Shown: positions 8,594-18,800, numbered from the stretch's first letter. The stretch is 36,211 nucleotides of DNA from Psychrobium sp. (GCA_013214905.1 JABSRV010000015.1:1-36211); one strand, 5' to 3'. Notes: generated from the sequence alone by a model not told the origin. Numbers and translations are program-made.

Positions 8594-9376
8594 TTAACGC
8601 GAGCGATAACCCATTAGTGCATACAACTCACCCTGCTGTACACGGCGATTAGCAGAGGCAATGGTGCCATTACGTTGATATTCTTTCACCATTTCATTAA
8701 TAATGGGTGCTAGCTCATCTTTAGTCATTCCCGTGACAATACGCTTGTCGTAAAGCATTTTTAGTAAGATTTCATCTAAGCCAGTTAATAAATTATTTTT
8801 TGTATTATCATTAAAAATAGAAGGGAAGACAAGGTCAGAGTCGCGTATAAGGCCTAACGATTGGGTTAATTCTTCGACGATACAAGTTAGTAATTTTCCC
8901 TGTGCCATCGCGCGATCAACCGGGATAAATACATTTGCACTGATAATGTTTCCTGCTTTGTTGGCCCGAATGGTCGCCATGCAAAGAGAGCCATGCGTAT
9001 ATTTAACCAATTGGCTGCCGGCTTTTTTAGCCACCAACTGTTGCAGCATTTTCTCTTTGGTAAAGAAGAAGTGGATATTAGCGTTCTTGGCATGTTTGGT
9101 GCGTTCAATGTCCAGTCCGGTAATTTGCTTTAAGTGCTTGATGTGTGCATTGAGTAATTGATTGTGCAGCTCTACACCATTGGTTTGATGCTCAACGTAG
9201 ATGCGTAGCGGTTTATTCCATTTCTTTATCGAATAAGCCGAGGTACCGTACTCATCACCAAGCGCTATCTCGTAGAAACTATCGGTAATAAACTGGAGTG
9301 ATTGCCATTGCTGACGATCAGCGGCATGAGCAAAGGTAACAAAAAACATGCTAAAAACTATTACAAATTTAGACAT
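8594..9376 (-). CDS. DUF2927 family secreted protein
   Basis: I chose the ATG at 9376 because it opens a clean signal peptide (MSKFVIVFSMFFVTFAHA, cleavage after AHA); a longer reading to 9430 would add 18 residues that spoil the signal. Counted from 9376 the protein has 260 residues. The C-terminal half carries the hallmarks I associate with DUF2927: CIVEELTQSLGL, FPSIFND and LLTGLDEILLKMLYDKR followed by a GM. The E-E-L-x-Q-S-L-G-L segment resembles a degenerate zinc-protease-like helix, but no HExxH is present. Likely periplasmic or outer-membrane associated; function unknown. It stands alone, with convergent and divergent neighbours. Confidence 0.75.
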   Translation of the reverse strand: MSKFVIVFSMFFVTFAHAADRQQWQSLQFITDSFYEIALGDEYGTSAYSIKKWNKPLRIYVEHQTNGVELHNQLLNAHIKHLKQITGLDIERTKHAKNANIHFFFTKEKMLQQLVAKKAGSQLVKYTHGSLCMATIRANKAGNIISANVFIPVDRAMAQGKLLTCIVEELTQSLGLIRDSDLVFPSIFNDNTKNNLLTGLDEILLKMLYDKRIVTGMTKDELAPIINEMVKEYQRNGTIASANRRVQQGELYALMGYRSR

Positions 9377-9656
9377 TATTCGTAAAATACGTTTTACTTG
9401 CTGACTGAAATAAGAAATTAAAAGTTCCATTTATACGCTCTATTTTTGTGGCAATAGTTGCCTCAATCATTAAAGGCCAAAGTTAAGCGTAGTCGTGTTT
9501 TATTTATCTGCTATTTAGATAGGGTTTTTTAGTTTGTTTGTTCCTTACTTATTGAATGATAATGTTTTAATTGAATTTCGTTTTCTAACCATTTTGTGTT
9601 ACGTAACGTTTTTTCATAGTATTAAATGCTAATATGAGTGTTTATTAAGGATGTTT

Positions 9657-9908
9657 ATGGCCAAGCCAAATAAGAAAGGTCCGGCAAAAACAGTCGATAT
9701 ATTTTGTTCAAAATGTCGCGAGAAATTATTTAAATATAGAAAGGGCGGTAAAGGCGCGTTATTGAAATGTTTTAAGGAACGTATTGTGGATGACTACACC
9801 ACACAACCATGCCAATGTCCGAAATGTGAGCAGGTATTCGCCCGTGATATGTTAATTAGAGGTACGCCGGCATTTAAGATGATTGGCGGCAAGGTAATAA
9901 TGAAGTAA
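9657..9908 (+). CDS. Small zinc-ribbon protein
   Basis: An 83-residue basic protein from the ATG at 9657, preceded by AAGGA at good spacing; the in-frame ATG at 9651 is too close to that site. It contains FCSKC near the N-terminus and QPCQCPKC in the middle, four or five cysteines in CxxC pairs typical of a zinc ribbon, among many lysines (KPNKKGPAK, KYRKGGKGALLK). The end (RGTPAFKMIGGKVIMK) looks conserved in style. Such small ribbons often bind nucleic acid or the ribosome; that is inference. It converges on arfB (13-base gap). No characterised homologue is recognised. Confidence 0.78.
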   Translation: MAKPNKKGPAKTVDIFCSKCREKLFKYRKGGKGALLKCFKERIVDDYTTQPCQCPKCEQVFARDMLIRGTPAFKMIGGKVIMK

Positions 9909-9921
9909 AGGGTGGGGGGGA

Positions 9922-10338
9922 TTAAAAGTCAACCTTCTTGCGCATTGTTTTACGTTTACCTTGTTGATTTTTTTTGTCGAGACGGCGCATTTTAGATCCA
10001 TAAGTGGCTTTAGTTGCAATGCGTTTTCTAGCGACCTTATTGGACTCTTGTAAAAGCTCGGTGAATTGTTTTAGGGCTACCTCTCTGTTGCGATCTTGAC
10101 TGCGACTGCCCTGACTTTTAATAATGATTTTTCCAGATTTACTGATCCTATGATCGCTAAGGGCTAATAGTTTACTTTTTAAAAAGGCTGATAAAGATGT
10201 GCTGGCATGTATATCAAAAAATAGATGCACCGCTGTTGATGTTTTATTAACGTGTTGTCCGCCTGCACCTTGAGCACGGATGAATTGAATCTCTATCTCG
10301 TGGCTTAATATGGTGATGCTATTGGATATTTTAATCAT
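9922..10338 (-). CDS. arfB: Alternative ribosome-rescue factor ArfB (peptidyl-tRNA hydrolase)
   Basis: A 138-residue protein, close to E. coli ArfB/YaeJ (140). The RF1-like catalytic domain carries GGQ at residues 26-28 (RAQGAGGQHVNK), which hydrolyses peptidyl-tRNA on ribosomes stalled at mRNA ends. STAVHLFFDI and SGKIIIKSQGSRSQDRNRE continue the domain. The basic C-terminal tail (KATYGSKMRRLDKKNQQGKR, then KTMRKK) matches the part that enters the empty mRNA channel. ArfB acts without a canonical release factor as backup to tmRNA. It is a single gene, divergent from the PilZ gene and convergent with the zinc-ribbon gene. Confidence 0.93.
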   Translation of the reverse strand: MIKISNSITILSHEIEIQFIRAQGAGGQHVNKTSTAVHLFFDIHASTSLSAFLKSKLLALSDHRISKSGKIIIKSQGSRSQDRNREVALKQFTELLQESNKVARKRIATKATYGSKMRRLDKKNQQGKRKTMRKKVDF

Positions 10339-10460
10339 GGTTATCTACTTCATATGCATTTATAACGCTAACGGTCATAGATACTTTATTAAAAAAAATG
10401 GTGCATTCTCGATAGTGAGCTAGGCTTAAAATGTTAACCCAATTTATCAAAGGACATATT

Positions 10461-10757
10461 ATGCTTACCGTGACAGATAATAACCGAGCGTTCGCTCGCA
10501 TGGATGTAGATTGTGGCGTCAGATTCAAAATAGTTGGTGCGAATGAACTTTGCCAAGGCAACCTACACAATTTAAGCGCAGAGGGTGTATCATTTCAAAC
10601 TGACAAAGTTTTAGCAAACGATACCGAAATTTTTCTTGAGGTGAGTTCAGGTGGTCGAGGTACTCCGCCGCTATTAGCTAACGCAAAAGTGGTGCGTTGC
10701 TGTGAAGCACTTAACGGAAATTTTGAAGTGGCTTGTACCATGAAAATTAGCGCTTGA
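10461..10757 (+). CDS. PilZ domain c-di-GMP-binding protein
   Basis: A 98-residue single PilZ domain. The ATG at 10461 is preceded by AAAGGA with seven bases of spacing; a longer in-frame start at 10431 lacks such a site. The c-di-GMP-binding signature is complete: RxxxR at residues 9-13 (RAFAR) and N-x-S-x-x-G at 37-42 (NLSAEG). The remainder (EIFLEVSSGG, ANAKVVRC, FEVACTMKI) fits the six-stranded barrel. Proteins of this size act as c-di-GMP-responsive adaptors, often for motility or surface attachment; the partner here is unknown. The window also carries three GGDEF-type genes, so it may be one reader of that signal. Confidence 0.88.
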   Translation: MLTVTDNNRAFARMDVDCGVRFKIVGANELCQGNLHNLSAEGVSFQTDKVLANDTEIFLEVSSGGRGTPPLLANAKVVRCCEALNGNFEVACTMKISA

Positions 10758-10834
10758 TACTTAAGTTCAATTTTTTTATTTACCTAAATCTGATAGCATG
10801 CTGATAATTTATATTATCAAATATTGAGCTTTTT

Positions 10835-11758
10835 ATGAGTACCGCTATCATTTCGTCGATCGACTGCCATCTTCATAAAATGTTTGATGGTCACCCTGAA
10901 AACCCTAGCCGAATTGATGCAATATCTGATCGTTTAATGATAAGTGGCTTGGAATATAGCGTCAGTCATGTCGATGCCGTGGCGGTGTCCAAGCAAGATT
11001 TATTACTCGTTCATGAATCTACCTACCTAGAACAACTCAGCTCACAGCAACCCATGTCAGGCCTATTTGATATCGATGATGATACTCAGATGTGCTCAGA
11101 GACAATTATCGCCGCTAAAAAAGCTGCTGGGTCAGGCGTTCAGGCCGTTGACCTGATATTGGGGAAACAACAAACATCGGTTTTTTGCAATATTAGACCA
11201 CCGGGTCATCATGCAAAAAGCAATCAAGCTGGCGGGTTTTGCTTTTACAATAATATCGCCATTGCAGCTGCATATGCGTTGGAAAAAGGCGGCATAGACC
11301 GGGTCGCTATCATCGATTTTGACGTTCATCACGGCAATGGCACTGAAGAAATTTTTGAAGAAAACAATCAAGTAATGTTCTGCTCTTTGTTTCAGCAGGA
11401 AATATTTCCTTTCGCTTCAAAGAATGCCGTTAATCCACTACATATTAAAAATGCATTGGCGCCGGGTGCAGGTTCTAATGAATTTAAAGAACTTGTAACA
11501 TCACATTGGTTGCCGGCTTTACGTGAATTTAAACCGCAAATATTGTTTATTTCAGCAGGGTTTGATGGCCATCGAGAAGATGATATTGCACAGATGATGC
11601 TTGAGGATGCTGACTACGCTTGGATAACAAAAGAGTTGGTCGCGCTTAAACAGGATGTCGGAGCTTTAGGAATTGTGTCTATGTTGGAAGGGGGTTATGA
11701 AACACAAGCCTTAGCGCGTAGTGTCGTAGCCCATGTTAAAGCATTGGTAGATGACTAA
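10835..11758 (+). CDS. Histone deacetylase-family hydrolase
   Basis: A 307-residue zinc-dependent amidohydrolase of the arginase/deacetylase fold. The hallmarks are all present: HPENPSRIDAI at the N-terminus, RPPGHHA (the catalytic His pair), GFCFYNNIAIAA, DFDVHHGNGT (Asp and His zinc ligands), SAGFDGHRED (Asp zinc ligand) and LEGGYE with the transition-state-stabilising Tyr region. Bacterial members deacetylate acetylpolyamines, acetoin-related substrates or acetyl-lysine; the substrate cannot be told from sequence. A PatZ-type lysine acetyltransferase lies close by (12118-14820), which makes protein deacetylation an attractive but unproven idea. Its stop overlaps that of bfd by 4 bases, tail to tail. 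Confidence 0.9.
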   Translation: MSTAIISSIDCHLHKMFDGHPENPSRIDAISDRLMISGLEYSVSHVDAVAVSKQDLLLVHESTYLEQLSSQQPMSGLFDIDDDTQMCSETIIAAKKAAGSGVQAVDLILGKQQTSVFCNIRPPGHHAKSNQAGGFCFYNNIAIAAAYALEKGGIDRVAIIDFDVHHGNGTEEIFEENNQVMFCSLFQQEIFPFASKNAVNPLHIKNALAPGAGSNEFKELVTSHWLPALREFKPQILFISAGFDGHREDDIAQMMLEDADYAWITKELVALKQDVGALGIVSMLEGGYETQALARSVVAHVKALVDD

Positions 11759-11946
11759 GCTACCTGATAATACCTAGCGTTGTCGGCTAATTCTTTATTT
11801 AGCACCTGCTTAACCACCGAAATACAACCGCCGCATTGACTACCAACTGCAAATTTGTTTTTAAGATCTTTGATCGTATCGACGCCGTTATACACAGCCT
11901 CTTTAATATCTTGATCTGTAATGCCTTTGCATAAACAAACGTACAT
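11755..11946 (-). CDS. bfd: Bacterioferritin-associated ferredoxin
   Basis: A 63-residue [2Fe-2S] protein from the ATG at 11946 (MYVCLCKGITDQ), preceded by AGGA. The four cluster ligands are C-L-C near the start and CGGC in VGSQCGGCISVVKQVL, the layout of Bfd. Bfd donates electrons to bacterioferritin so that stored ferric iron is reduced and released. No bfr gene is in the window. A Fur-box-like site lies about 40 bases upstream, in keeping with bfd induction under iron limitation in other Gammaproteobacteria. It overlaps the deacetylase stop by 4 bases in convergent orientation. Confidence 0.92.
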   Translation of the reverse strand: MYVCLCKGITDQDIKEAVYNGVDTIKDLKNKFAVGSQCGGCISVVKQVLNKELADNARYYQVA

Positions 11947-11984
11947 GGAAATAATTCCTATCACTAAGTTGAATGCATAGTATA

Positions 11985-12003
11985 AATGATATTGATTGTT
12001 ATT
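11985..12003. promoter_or_regulatory. Fur-box-like site upstream of bfd
   Basis: AATGATATTGATTGTTATT matches the 19-bp Fur consensus at 11 positions by hand alignment, and it lies about 40 bases upstream of bfd. The region is AT-rich, so a chance match is possible. Confidence 0.35.
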
Positions 12004-12117
12004 TGTAGTATCGATTTTCTGTTTATTAGATCTTGATCGGTTATTTTATACACAATAGAGTTGCTGTGCATAGCGATCAATGACTTAGGTAATTGAACGC
12101 TATTTTATGATCTGTTT

Positions 12118-14820
12118 TTAACGGCTGTTATCGTCAGACCAAGAGCGTAAATCAAGTGTCATTTCAATCCAGCCTTGCTCGATGTCAAATTTTGTTTTAA
12201 ACCCGAGCTTACGTGCCAATGTCACCATGCCGGAATTTTGCGGCAAGGTGAGCCCAAACATGATCTGCGTATTACGTTGTTGGCAGTAGTGGATCATTTT
12301 TAACATCAGCTTTCTCCCCAATCCTTGCGCCTGTAAATCACTGCGGATCACCACGGCGAATTCTGTTTGATAGTTTTCAGGATCGGTAATGGCGCGGACG
12401 ACGCCCAATGTGTGAAACTTATTGTCGTTATCACGGTATGAGGCAATAAAAGCCATTTCACGGTCAAAATCTATTTGAGTCATTTTGGCCATTGCTTCAT
12501 GACTAAGCTGGCCGACTTCTCCAAAAAAACGCTTATATCGATCTTCACTGCTCAAACTGTTATTGAATTCAACATGAGATTGTTCATCTTCTGCTTTTAT
12601 TGGGCGCAATAAAACCTCACGACCATCACGCAAAGTAAATATCTCTTCTAACTCCCGAGGGTAAGGCCTAATAGCTAGGCGTTGTGCGCTATCACCATCA
12701 TAAGGCTGTAGCGTCATGCTAAGGTCCAGCATCGTAATATCACTGCCTTTAACGAGCATAGGATTGATGTCGAGCGAAACAATTTCTGGGCAGTCTGTAA
12801 TTAAATAAGATAATTGGGTTAAGGTAATCGATAATGCATTAATGTCGAATTGCTCTATCGTTTGGCGATCTTTGATCTTTTCCGTTTTAATCGCGCCAAT
12901 TAACATATATCGAGCAAGAGCCGTATTAAGTGGGGGCAATGCAACCGCTGCATCGTGGTTGAGATCCCAGTTAGACGCGACTTCTCCCAAGTAAAGCACT
13001 GGACCAAATACCGGATCGTTGTGCATCGCAAAGCGTAATTCTTGAGCGCCCGCGGTATCAGCCATCTTTTGTACGACTAAACCGTTAATATTTTGAGCGC
13101 CGTGACTTGATTCAATGCGCTGTAACATGTCACTGGCAGCATTCTCGACCTCTTTTTTACACGACAGGTTTAGCGTGACACCTCGCATCGCCGCTTTGTT
13201 ATTTGGTATCAGCATACTTATTTTTAACGCAACGGGGAAGCCTATCTCTTGTGCCTTCTGTGCCGCCTGCACTGGCGTTTTCACTAAGTGAGTTGAGATG
13301 AAATTCAAGCCGTAGGTTTGCAGTAATGGTTGAGCCAAATGCAAGTCGATGTGCTGGTGATTGTCTCGAATAAGCGATTGCGCTATGTGCCGTACTTTAC
13401 TGGGATCTGTTTGATAATGCCTTGATGCCGATTTAGGTGTTTGTTGCAATAGTCGTTGGTTGCGACGATATTCCACCATATGCATAAATGCACCGACGGC
13501 TCCTTCAGGGGTGCGATACGTTGGCAGACCAAATTTACGTAATAAACGCCGCGCTGAATAAGCCGCTTCTTCGCCAGTCCAATTGGTCAAAATGTTAATG
13601 TGTTTCGATCGCTTATGCCGCTTTATTTCATCAATAATAGCTTGCGCAAACAACTCGCCACTCGCTACTGCCGTGGGAGAATGAATGATTAACAGGGTGT
13701 CTATTTCTTTGGAATCTAATACCGTGGTCAGTGCATTAGCAAATCGCGCGGGCGTGGCATCACCAGCAATATCAACGGGATTGCTGTGCGACCAATAACT
13801 GGGGAGACATTGTGATAACCGCTCAATAATCTCAGGTTCTAATTGTGATAATTTTCCGCCTGTCGAAATAAGCGCATCCACTGCCATAATCGCTGGTGCG
13901 CCACCATTGGTAATAATGGCTAGGCGCTCTCCCTTTAACGGTTTTGATGAAGAGAGCGTTTCAAACGCACCAAATAGCTGATGCAAATTACCGACTCGTA
14001 ACATGCCTGCACGGCGAAAGGCCGCGTCGTAAACTACATCGCGTCCTGCGTGCTCACCGGTATGACGCGCTACAGATCTGGCACCTTCTACTGTTTTTCC
14101 CGATTTTATGACGATAATTGGCTTGCTACGCGCAGCAGTACGGGCGGCAGACATAAAATGGCGGTGATCTTTAATGCTATCAATATAAAGTAATATAGAT
14201 TGGGTTTTAGGATCTCTGCCAAGGTAGTCGAGCAGTTCGTTAAAGTTTAGATCAATGGTTTCACCCACCGAAATGAAATGTGAAAAACCTATGCCTTTAT
14301 GGTTTGCCCAATCAAGCATGGTGGTTGCTATTGATGATGATTGACTAATAAAGGCGACTCGACCGGGTAGCGCTTGCTGATGAGCAAAACTAGCGTTTAA
14401 CCCAATATGGGGGATTTGTATGCCTAAGCTGCTGCCGCCCAATAAACGAATGCAATATTTTTTGGCGATGTTTAAAATTCTTGCTTCGCCATTGTCAGCT
14501 AAGTTAGGAATGCCTGCCGCCAATAAGATCGCGAAGTGACATCCCTTTTCACCTAATTCAATTAAAACCTCTGCGATGGCGCCAGCGTTAACGGTGATAA
14601 CAGCGAGATCAGGTACTTGGGGCAAGTCAGCCACCTTTGCATAGGCGAGTACACCGCAAACTGCCGTATACTTATTACTAACTGGCATGATTGGACCATT
14701 ATAGTTAGCTTGCAGTAAATTACGCATCACAAGATAACCAGGACGGTCTTGTTTGTTAGACGCGCCTATAACGGCAACTGATTGAGGGTGTAATAGTTGG
14801 CTAATTGACTGTTTATTCAT
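12118..14820 (-). CDS. PatZ/Pka-type protein lysine acetyltransferase (NDP-forming acyl-CoA synthetase-GNAT fusion)
   Basis: A 900-residue cytoplasmic protein. Residues 1-~470 are the CoA-binding and succinyl-CoA-ligase-like parts of an NDP-forming acyl-CoA synthetase (SVAVIGASNKQDRPGYLV, RVAFISQSSS, ITNGGAPAIMAVDAL, NPVDIAGDA). Residues ~490-710 are an ATP-grasp domain (VALKISMLIPNNKAAMRGV; SLDINPMLV). Residues ~735-890 are a GNAT acetyltransferase with the acetyl-CoA loop QAQGLGRKL. This is the layout of E. coli PatZ (YfiQ) and Salmonella Pat, which acetylate enzymes such as acetyl-CoA synthetase. RHTGEHAGRD at residues 252-261 keeps a His where ligase-active relatives have the phosphorylated His, whereas enterobacterial Pat is reported to lack it. 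It could therefore retain ligase activity. It is divergent from the OmpA-family gene. Confidence 0.88.
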   Translation of the reverse strand: MNKQSISQLLHPQSVAVIGASNKQDRPGYLVMRNLLQANYNGPIMPVSNKYTAVCGVLAYAKVADLPQVPDLAVITVNAGAIAEVLIELGEKGCHFAILLAAGIPNLADNGEARILNIAKKYCIRLLGGSSLGIQIPHIGLNASFAHQQALPGRVAFISQSSSIATTMLDWANHKGIGFSHFISVGETIDLNFNELLDYLGRDPKTQSILLYIDSIKDHRHFMSAARTAARSKPIIVIKSGKTVEGARSVARHTGEHAGRDVVYDAAFRRAGMLRVGNLHQLFGAFETLSSSKPLKGERLAIITNGGAPAIMAVDALISTGGKLSQLEPEIIERLSQCLPSYWSHSNPVDIAGDATPARFANALTTVLDSKEIDTLLIIHSPTAVASGELFAQAIIDEIKRHKRSKHINILTNWTGEEAAYSARRLLRKFGLPTYRTPEGAVGAFMHMVEYRRNQRLLQQTPKSASRHYQTDPSKVRHIAQSLIRDNHQHIDLHLAQPLLQTYGLNFISTHLVKTPVQAAQKAQEIGFPVALKISMLIPNNKAAMRGVTLNLSCKKEVENAASDMLQRIESSHGAQNINGLVVQKMADTAGAQELRFAMHNDPVFGPVLYLGEVASNWDLNHDAAVALPPLNTALARYMLIGAIKTEKIKDRQTIEQFDINALSITLTQLSYLITDCPEIVSLDINPMLVKGSDITMLDLSMTLQPYDGDSAQRLAIRPYPRELEEIFTLRDGREVLLRPIKAEDEQSHVEFNNSLSSEDRYKRFFGEVGQLSHEAMAKMTQIDFDREMAFIASYRDNDNKFHTLGVVRAITDPENYQTEFAVVIRSDLQAQGLGRKLMLKMIHYCQQRNTQIMFGLTLPQNSGMVTLARKLGFKTKFDIEQGWIEMTLDLRSWSDDNSR

Positions 14821-14982
14821 ATCAAACCTGCAAAAATACGGAAATTAAATGGCTTAGGGAAGTTTTGTAAGATAAATATAACAAAATTAGGGTGACTAAT
14901 ACCACCTTGATTACACTGGTTAATTTGACTTTCAGACGCGTAAAGATCAGCAACGAGGTTTCCCGCATTCAAAATTATTGGG

Positions 14983-14988
14983 TATACT
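14983..14988 (+). promoter_or_regulatory. Candidate -10 box for the OmpA-family lipoprotein gene
   Basis: TATACT lies 40 bases before the ATG at 15029 and would place the transcript start near 14995, upstream of the AGGAGA ribosome site. No clear -35 was identified. Confidence 0.35.
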
Positions 14989-15028
14989 AGGCGCTCTGGG
15001 CGTTTGGTCCAAAATTCAGGAGAGTAAA

Positions 15029-15688
15029 ATGAAATTTGTTGGAAAAAAACTTACCGCTGCAATCGTTGTTGCGTCAACTTTAACACTTGGTGCATGTCAG
15101 ACTATCGACCCATATACAGGTGAGAATAAGACCAGTAAAGCGACAATTTTTGGTTTAGGTGCTGGTGTAGTTTGTGCTTTAATTGGTTCAAAGAAGAGCA
15201 GCAAACATGCACGTAATGCAGGCTTAGGCTGTGGCGCTATCGGTGCCGGTATTGGTGCTTATATGGATTCGCAAGAAGCTGAAATGCGAAAAGAAATGGA
15301 AGGTACTGGCGTACAAGTTCAGCGTAATGGTGATCAAATACGTTTAATCATGCCTGGTAACATTACTTTTGAAACGTCTAAGTATAATTTGAACAGCAAT
15401 TTTCATAATACGTTAAACGGCGTGGTTCGCGTATTAAATAAATTCGGCGATACCAAATTAGTCGTTGGTGGGCATGCTGATAGCAGCGGCAACGCAGCGT
15501 CAAATCAAAAATTGTCGGCAAATCGCGCGCTTTCGGTTGCTAACTATCTACAAAACCAAGGCATTGCTGCTGGTCGCGTCATGAGTCGCGGTTTCGGTTC
15601 TGATATGCCTGTAGCAAGCAATGAGACAGCACAAGGTCGTCAGACTAACCGTCGTGTTGAATTAGATATTGTTGCTGTAGAGAAGTAA
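15029..15688 (+). CDS. OmpA-family outer-membrane lipoprotein (YiaD-like)
   Basis: A 219-residue protein from the ATG at 15029, chosen for its strong AGGAGA ribosome site and the lipoprotein signal (MKFVGKKLTAAIVVASTLTL, then GAC). After the lipidated Cys comes a glycine-rich segment (TIFGLGAGVVCALIG; LGCGAIGAGIGAYMDSQE) like the glycine-zipper of YiaD/Pal-type lipoproteins. A C-terminal OmpA domain (about 105-215) has GGHADSSG, SANRALSVANYLQ, RVMSRGFGSD and QTNRRVELDI. The Asp and Arg residues that bind the diaminopimelate of peptidoglycan are present. It probably tethers the outer membrane to the wall. It is monocistronic, followed by a strong hairpin. Confidence 0.9.
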   Translation: MKFVGKKLTAAIVVASTLTLGACQTIDPYTGENKTSKATIFGLGAGVVCALIGSKKSSKHARNAGLGCGAIGAGIGAYMDSQEAEMRKEMEGTGVQVQRNGDQIRLIMPGNITFETSKYNLNSNFHNTLNGVVRVLNKFGDTKLVVGGHADSSGNAASNQKLSANRALSVANYLQNQGIAAGRVMSRGFGSDMPVASNETAQGRQTNRRVELDIVAVEK

Positions 15689-15703
15689 TAGCACTCAATT
15701 CGT

Positions 15704-15750
15704 CAATTAAATGTCACTTATTAAGTGTTTGTGACATTTAATTGTCTTTT
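15704..15750 (+). terminator. Stem-loop terminator after the OmpA-family gene
   Basis: A perfect 14-bp stem (CAATTAAATGTCAC at 15704-15717, GTGACATTTAATTG at 15731-15744) with a 13-base loop is followed by TCTTTT. The stem is long but AT-rich and the T-run short. Its position 15 bases after the stop supports termination. Confidence 0.7.
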
Positions 15751-15897
15751 AAGAAGAACTTAGATTATATAATTCTTATTTATTGGTAATTCATTTTTCT
15801 TTTTGCTAGTTTAGCAATCTCCTAACTCTGTCCCGAGACGTATCGTCAAGTTAAGGTTGCTTATGCTTATAATAAAAAAATCGAAAGTTGAGTTATT

Positions 15898-18800
15898 ATG
15901 CAATTAATTCAGATTATTCTTCGTTTTACTGTTTTATTTTCTATACTCGTTAGCGTTTTTGCTTCTTTGAGTACTTCTGCAAACAATTCCGTCCCAAGTC
16001 ACCTCGTAAAAACTATCACTAAAATAAATTACTTTGGTATTGAGCATGGTTTAGAACAATCTACTGTTTTTGATCTTGTGCAAGATAGGCATGGTTTTTT
16101 ATGGCTAGCTACGCAAAGTGGAGTTGTGCGCTTTGACGGTGATAAGTTTAGGACGTTTAATGTTATCCAAGGAGGAATTGCACATAATTTAATTCGCACG
16201 TTATTTATTGATAGTAAAAATCGACTCTGGGTAGGTACCGAAAATGGTCTAAATCGGTACGATGAGATTAATGAAAGATTTGTGTCATATAATAATAGAG
16301 GTTTGTTGGATAATAAGATTTTGTCAATATATGAAGATAATAATAATCGCCTTTGGGTCAGTACAGGGTCTGCTATTCATATATTACGGGAAGAAGGGCA
16401 AAAATTTGAGGTGTTAACTTTTGATATAAATGGTGACATCAGTCTCTCACCTAAACAAATAATGGCAATCTATCAAGATGAAAAAGGTTTCATTTGGCTG
16501 GGTGCTGGTAGAGAACAAAATTACTTAATTGACCCACTATTAAATAAGTTGTATTTGCTGGAGGAAGAGAACCCTCTAGGGTTAAAGATTAAAAATCAAA
16601 GCATAAATCAAATCATTCCATATCAAAACAACGAAATGTTAATTATTTCCAATAGAGAGATCCTGAAAATTAGTCAGGGTAGGTCTATCGTTTTATTGAA
16701 ACTTCAACAACAATCTGAAAAATTACGTCGTGCTTCATTTGATGCTGGAGGTGATTTGTGGGTCTCTTCTAATGAAGGAATCAGCCGATATCAGCTAAAA
16801 GATGAGAAACTGCTTTTATTGGAGCATATGAGTGATAGTGCCGCATGGAGTATTTTGAAAGACAAAGAAAATACAATGTGGTTCGGTAGCCATCTAAAAG
16901 GTTTAGGTCAGCACACTGGACGCGCTAATTATTTTAAGCAGTTTTCTGCCGAAAATAATGTTCTGGCCGACAATGTCGTTTGGTCATTGGGGGAGGATAG
17001 TCACCAAAATGTTTGGATCGCTGGTAACTCATCCAAACTTAACAAACTTAATATACGTACAAGAGAGGTCTCTTATTTTGAGACCAAAATTGAAGGAGGT
17101 AAGACATTAGCACTTGATAAAAATGGCTATATCTATATTGGTTCTGACCAAGGACTCTACCGATTTGATGTGACTAGTGAGGAGTTTTTGGGCTCAAAAA
17201 CAAAGTTATCAGACAAAGAAGTTGCTTATCTTACTATTCACGAGAATCATATCTATATTGGTGCTTGGGCTGAAGGTTTATACAGAATAAGCCTAATACA
17301 AGGCGATGACCAAACGCACCATAGGATGTTATTCTCAGGTAAAGATATTCCATACATCACCACTCTAATTTCAGATAACAACATGTTATATGTCGGGACA
17401 TTGACTGGTTTGTTGGTCATTGATTCGGAGAATGATTTATTTACCGAGATTCAATTGTTAAAAAATCAACGAGTGAGTTATGTTCATGTTGGTAAGCAAG
17501 GTGTATATGTTAGTACCGGTAGTGATGGCGTGTATTTATTTAGTCACGATCTAACTCAATTGATAAAACGCTACGACAAAAAAACGATCAAAAATAGCGC
17601 CATTTATTCCGCATTAAGTGACGAGTTTGGTCAATTATGGATGTCGACTGATAATGGAATTATTAAAGTAAATCCGAATGAAAAAATTGAACAATTTAAT
17701 CTATCGGATGGATTACAGGGTTTAGATTTTAATGACAATAGTGCGTTAAAGGGTAGCGATGGCAATTTGTATTTTGGCGGGGTAAATGGTTTGAATTATA
17801 TCAAACCGCGACCTTCAGGCATTATCAACAATCAAACGCCGAAGTTATTATTTACAGAATTTAGTGTCTTTAATAAGCCAGTGATGATTGCAGAGAGTAT
17901 GGAGAATGTTGTGCGACTGAAACAATCTATCATCCATACGCCAGATATTACATTAAATTACAGTGATTATCCGTTTGAGTTTACGTTTAATTTAATAAAT
18001 TACTCGCAACCTGACAAAGTGTTTTATCAGTATAAAATTCAGGGTATTGATAATGATTGGATCCGCAGTAAAGACACCAAAACGGCCACCTATACCAATC
18101 TCCAGTTTGGTCATTATCAGTTAGAAATTGAAGCTTACCTCAAAGAAAATGGCAAAAAATTAGCGAGTAATAAAATTAACATTGAGATATTGCCACCAAT
18201 TTGGTTGTCTGCAATGGCACTTTCGATCTATATAATGCTTTTAGCTATTGTTGCGTTTGTTATTTTTAGAGTATTTTGTCAACGTCGTCAATCGGCAAAA
18301 GCGTTGAAACTTAGCGCAGAACGATTAGAACTCTCCCTTTGGGGCAGTGGCGACATGATGTGGGATTGGGATATCGTTAAAGACAAAATGCATCTGACTA
18401 AGCATTGGCAACAATTTGATTATGAAGGCCTGTTAGATCAAAAATTTAGTAAAATACATCCCAATGATCGCAGTCGTGTTGAAGTTAGATTGCAAAAACA
18501 TTTACGTGGCGAGTTAAAGTTCTTCGAAGCTAATTACCGTATTAAGCGAAAGGACGAGCCGGAGCAGTGGATTTGGATACTTGATAGGGCGAAAGTCGTT
18601 TCTCGCTCCCCTGAGTTAGTGCCGCTGCGTATGACTGGCACCATCCGCGATATTACCGCGCTTAAAAGTGCTGAATTAACGTTAAACTTGCAAGCCAATG
18701 TAATGGCCCATATTAGTGACGCAATTTATGTGCTTGATTTAGGATTTAATGTTGTTGAAATTAATAAAGCCTTTGAGAAAATTACCGGACTTATGCGTGT

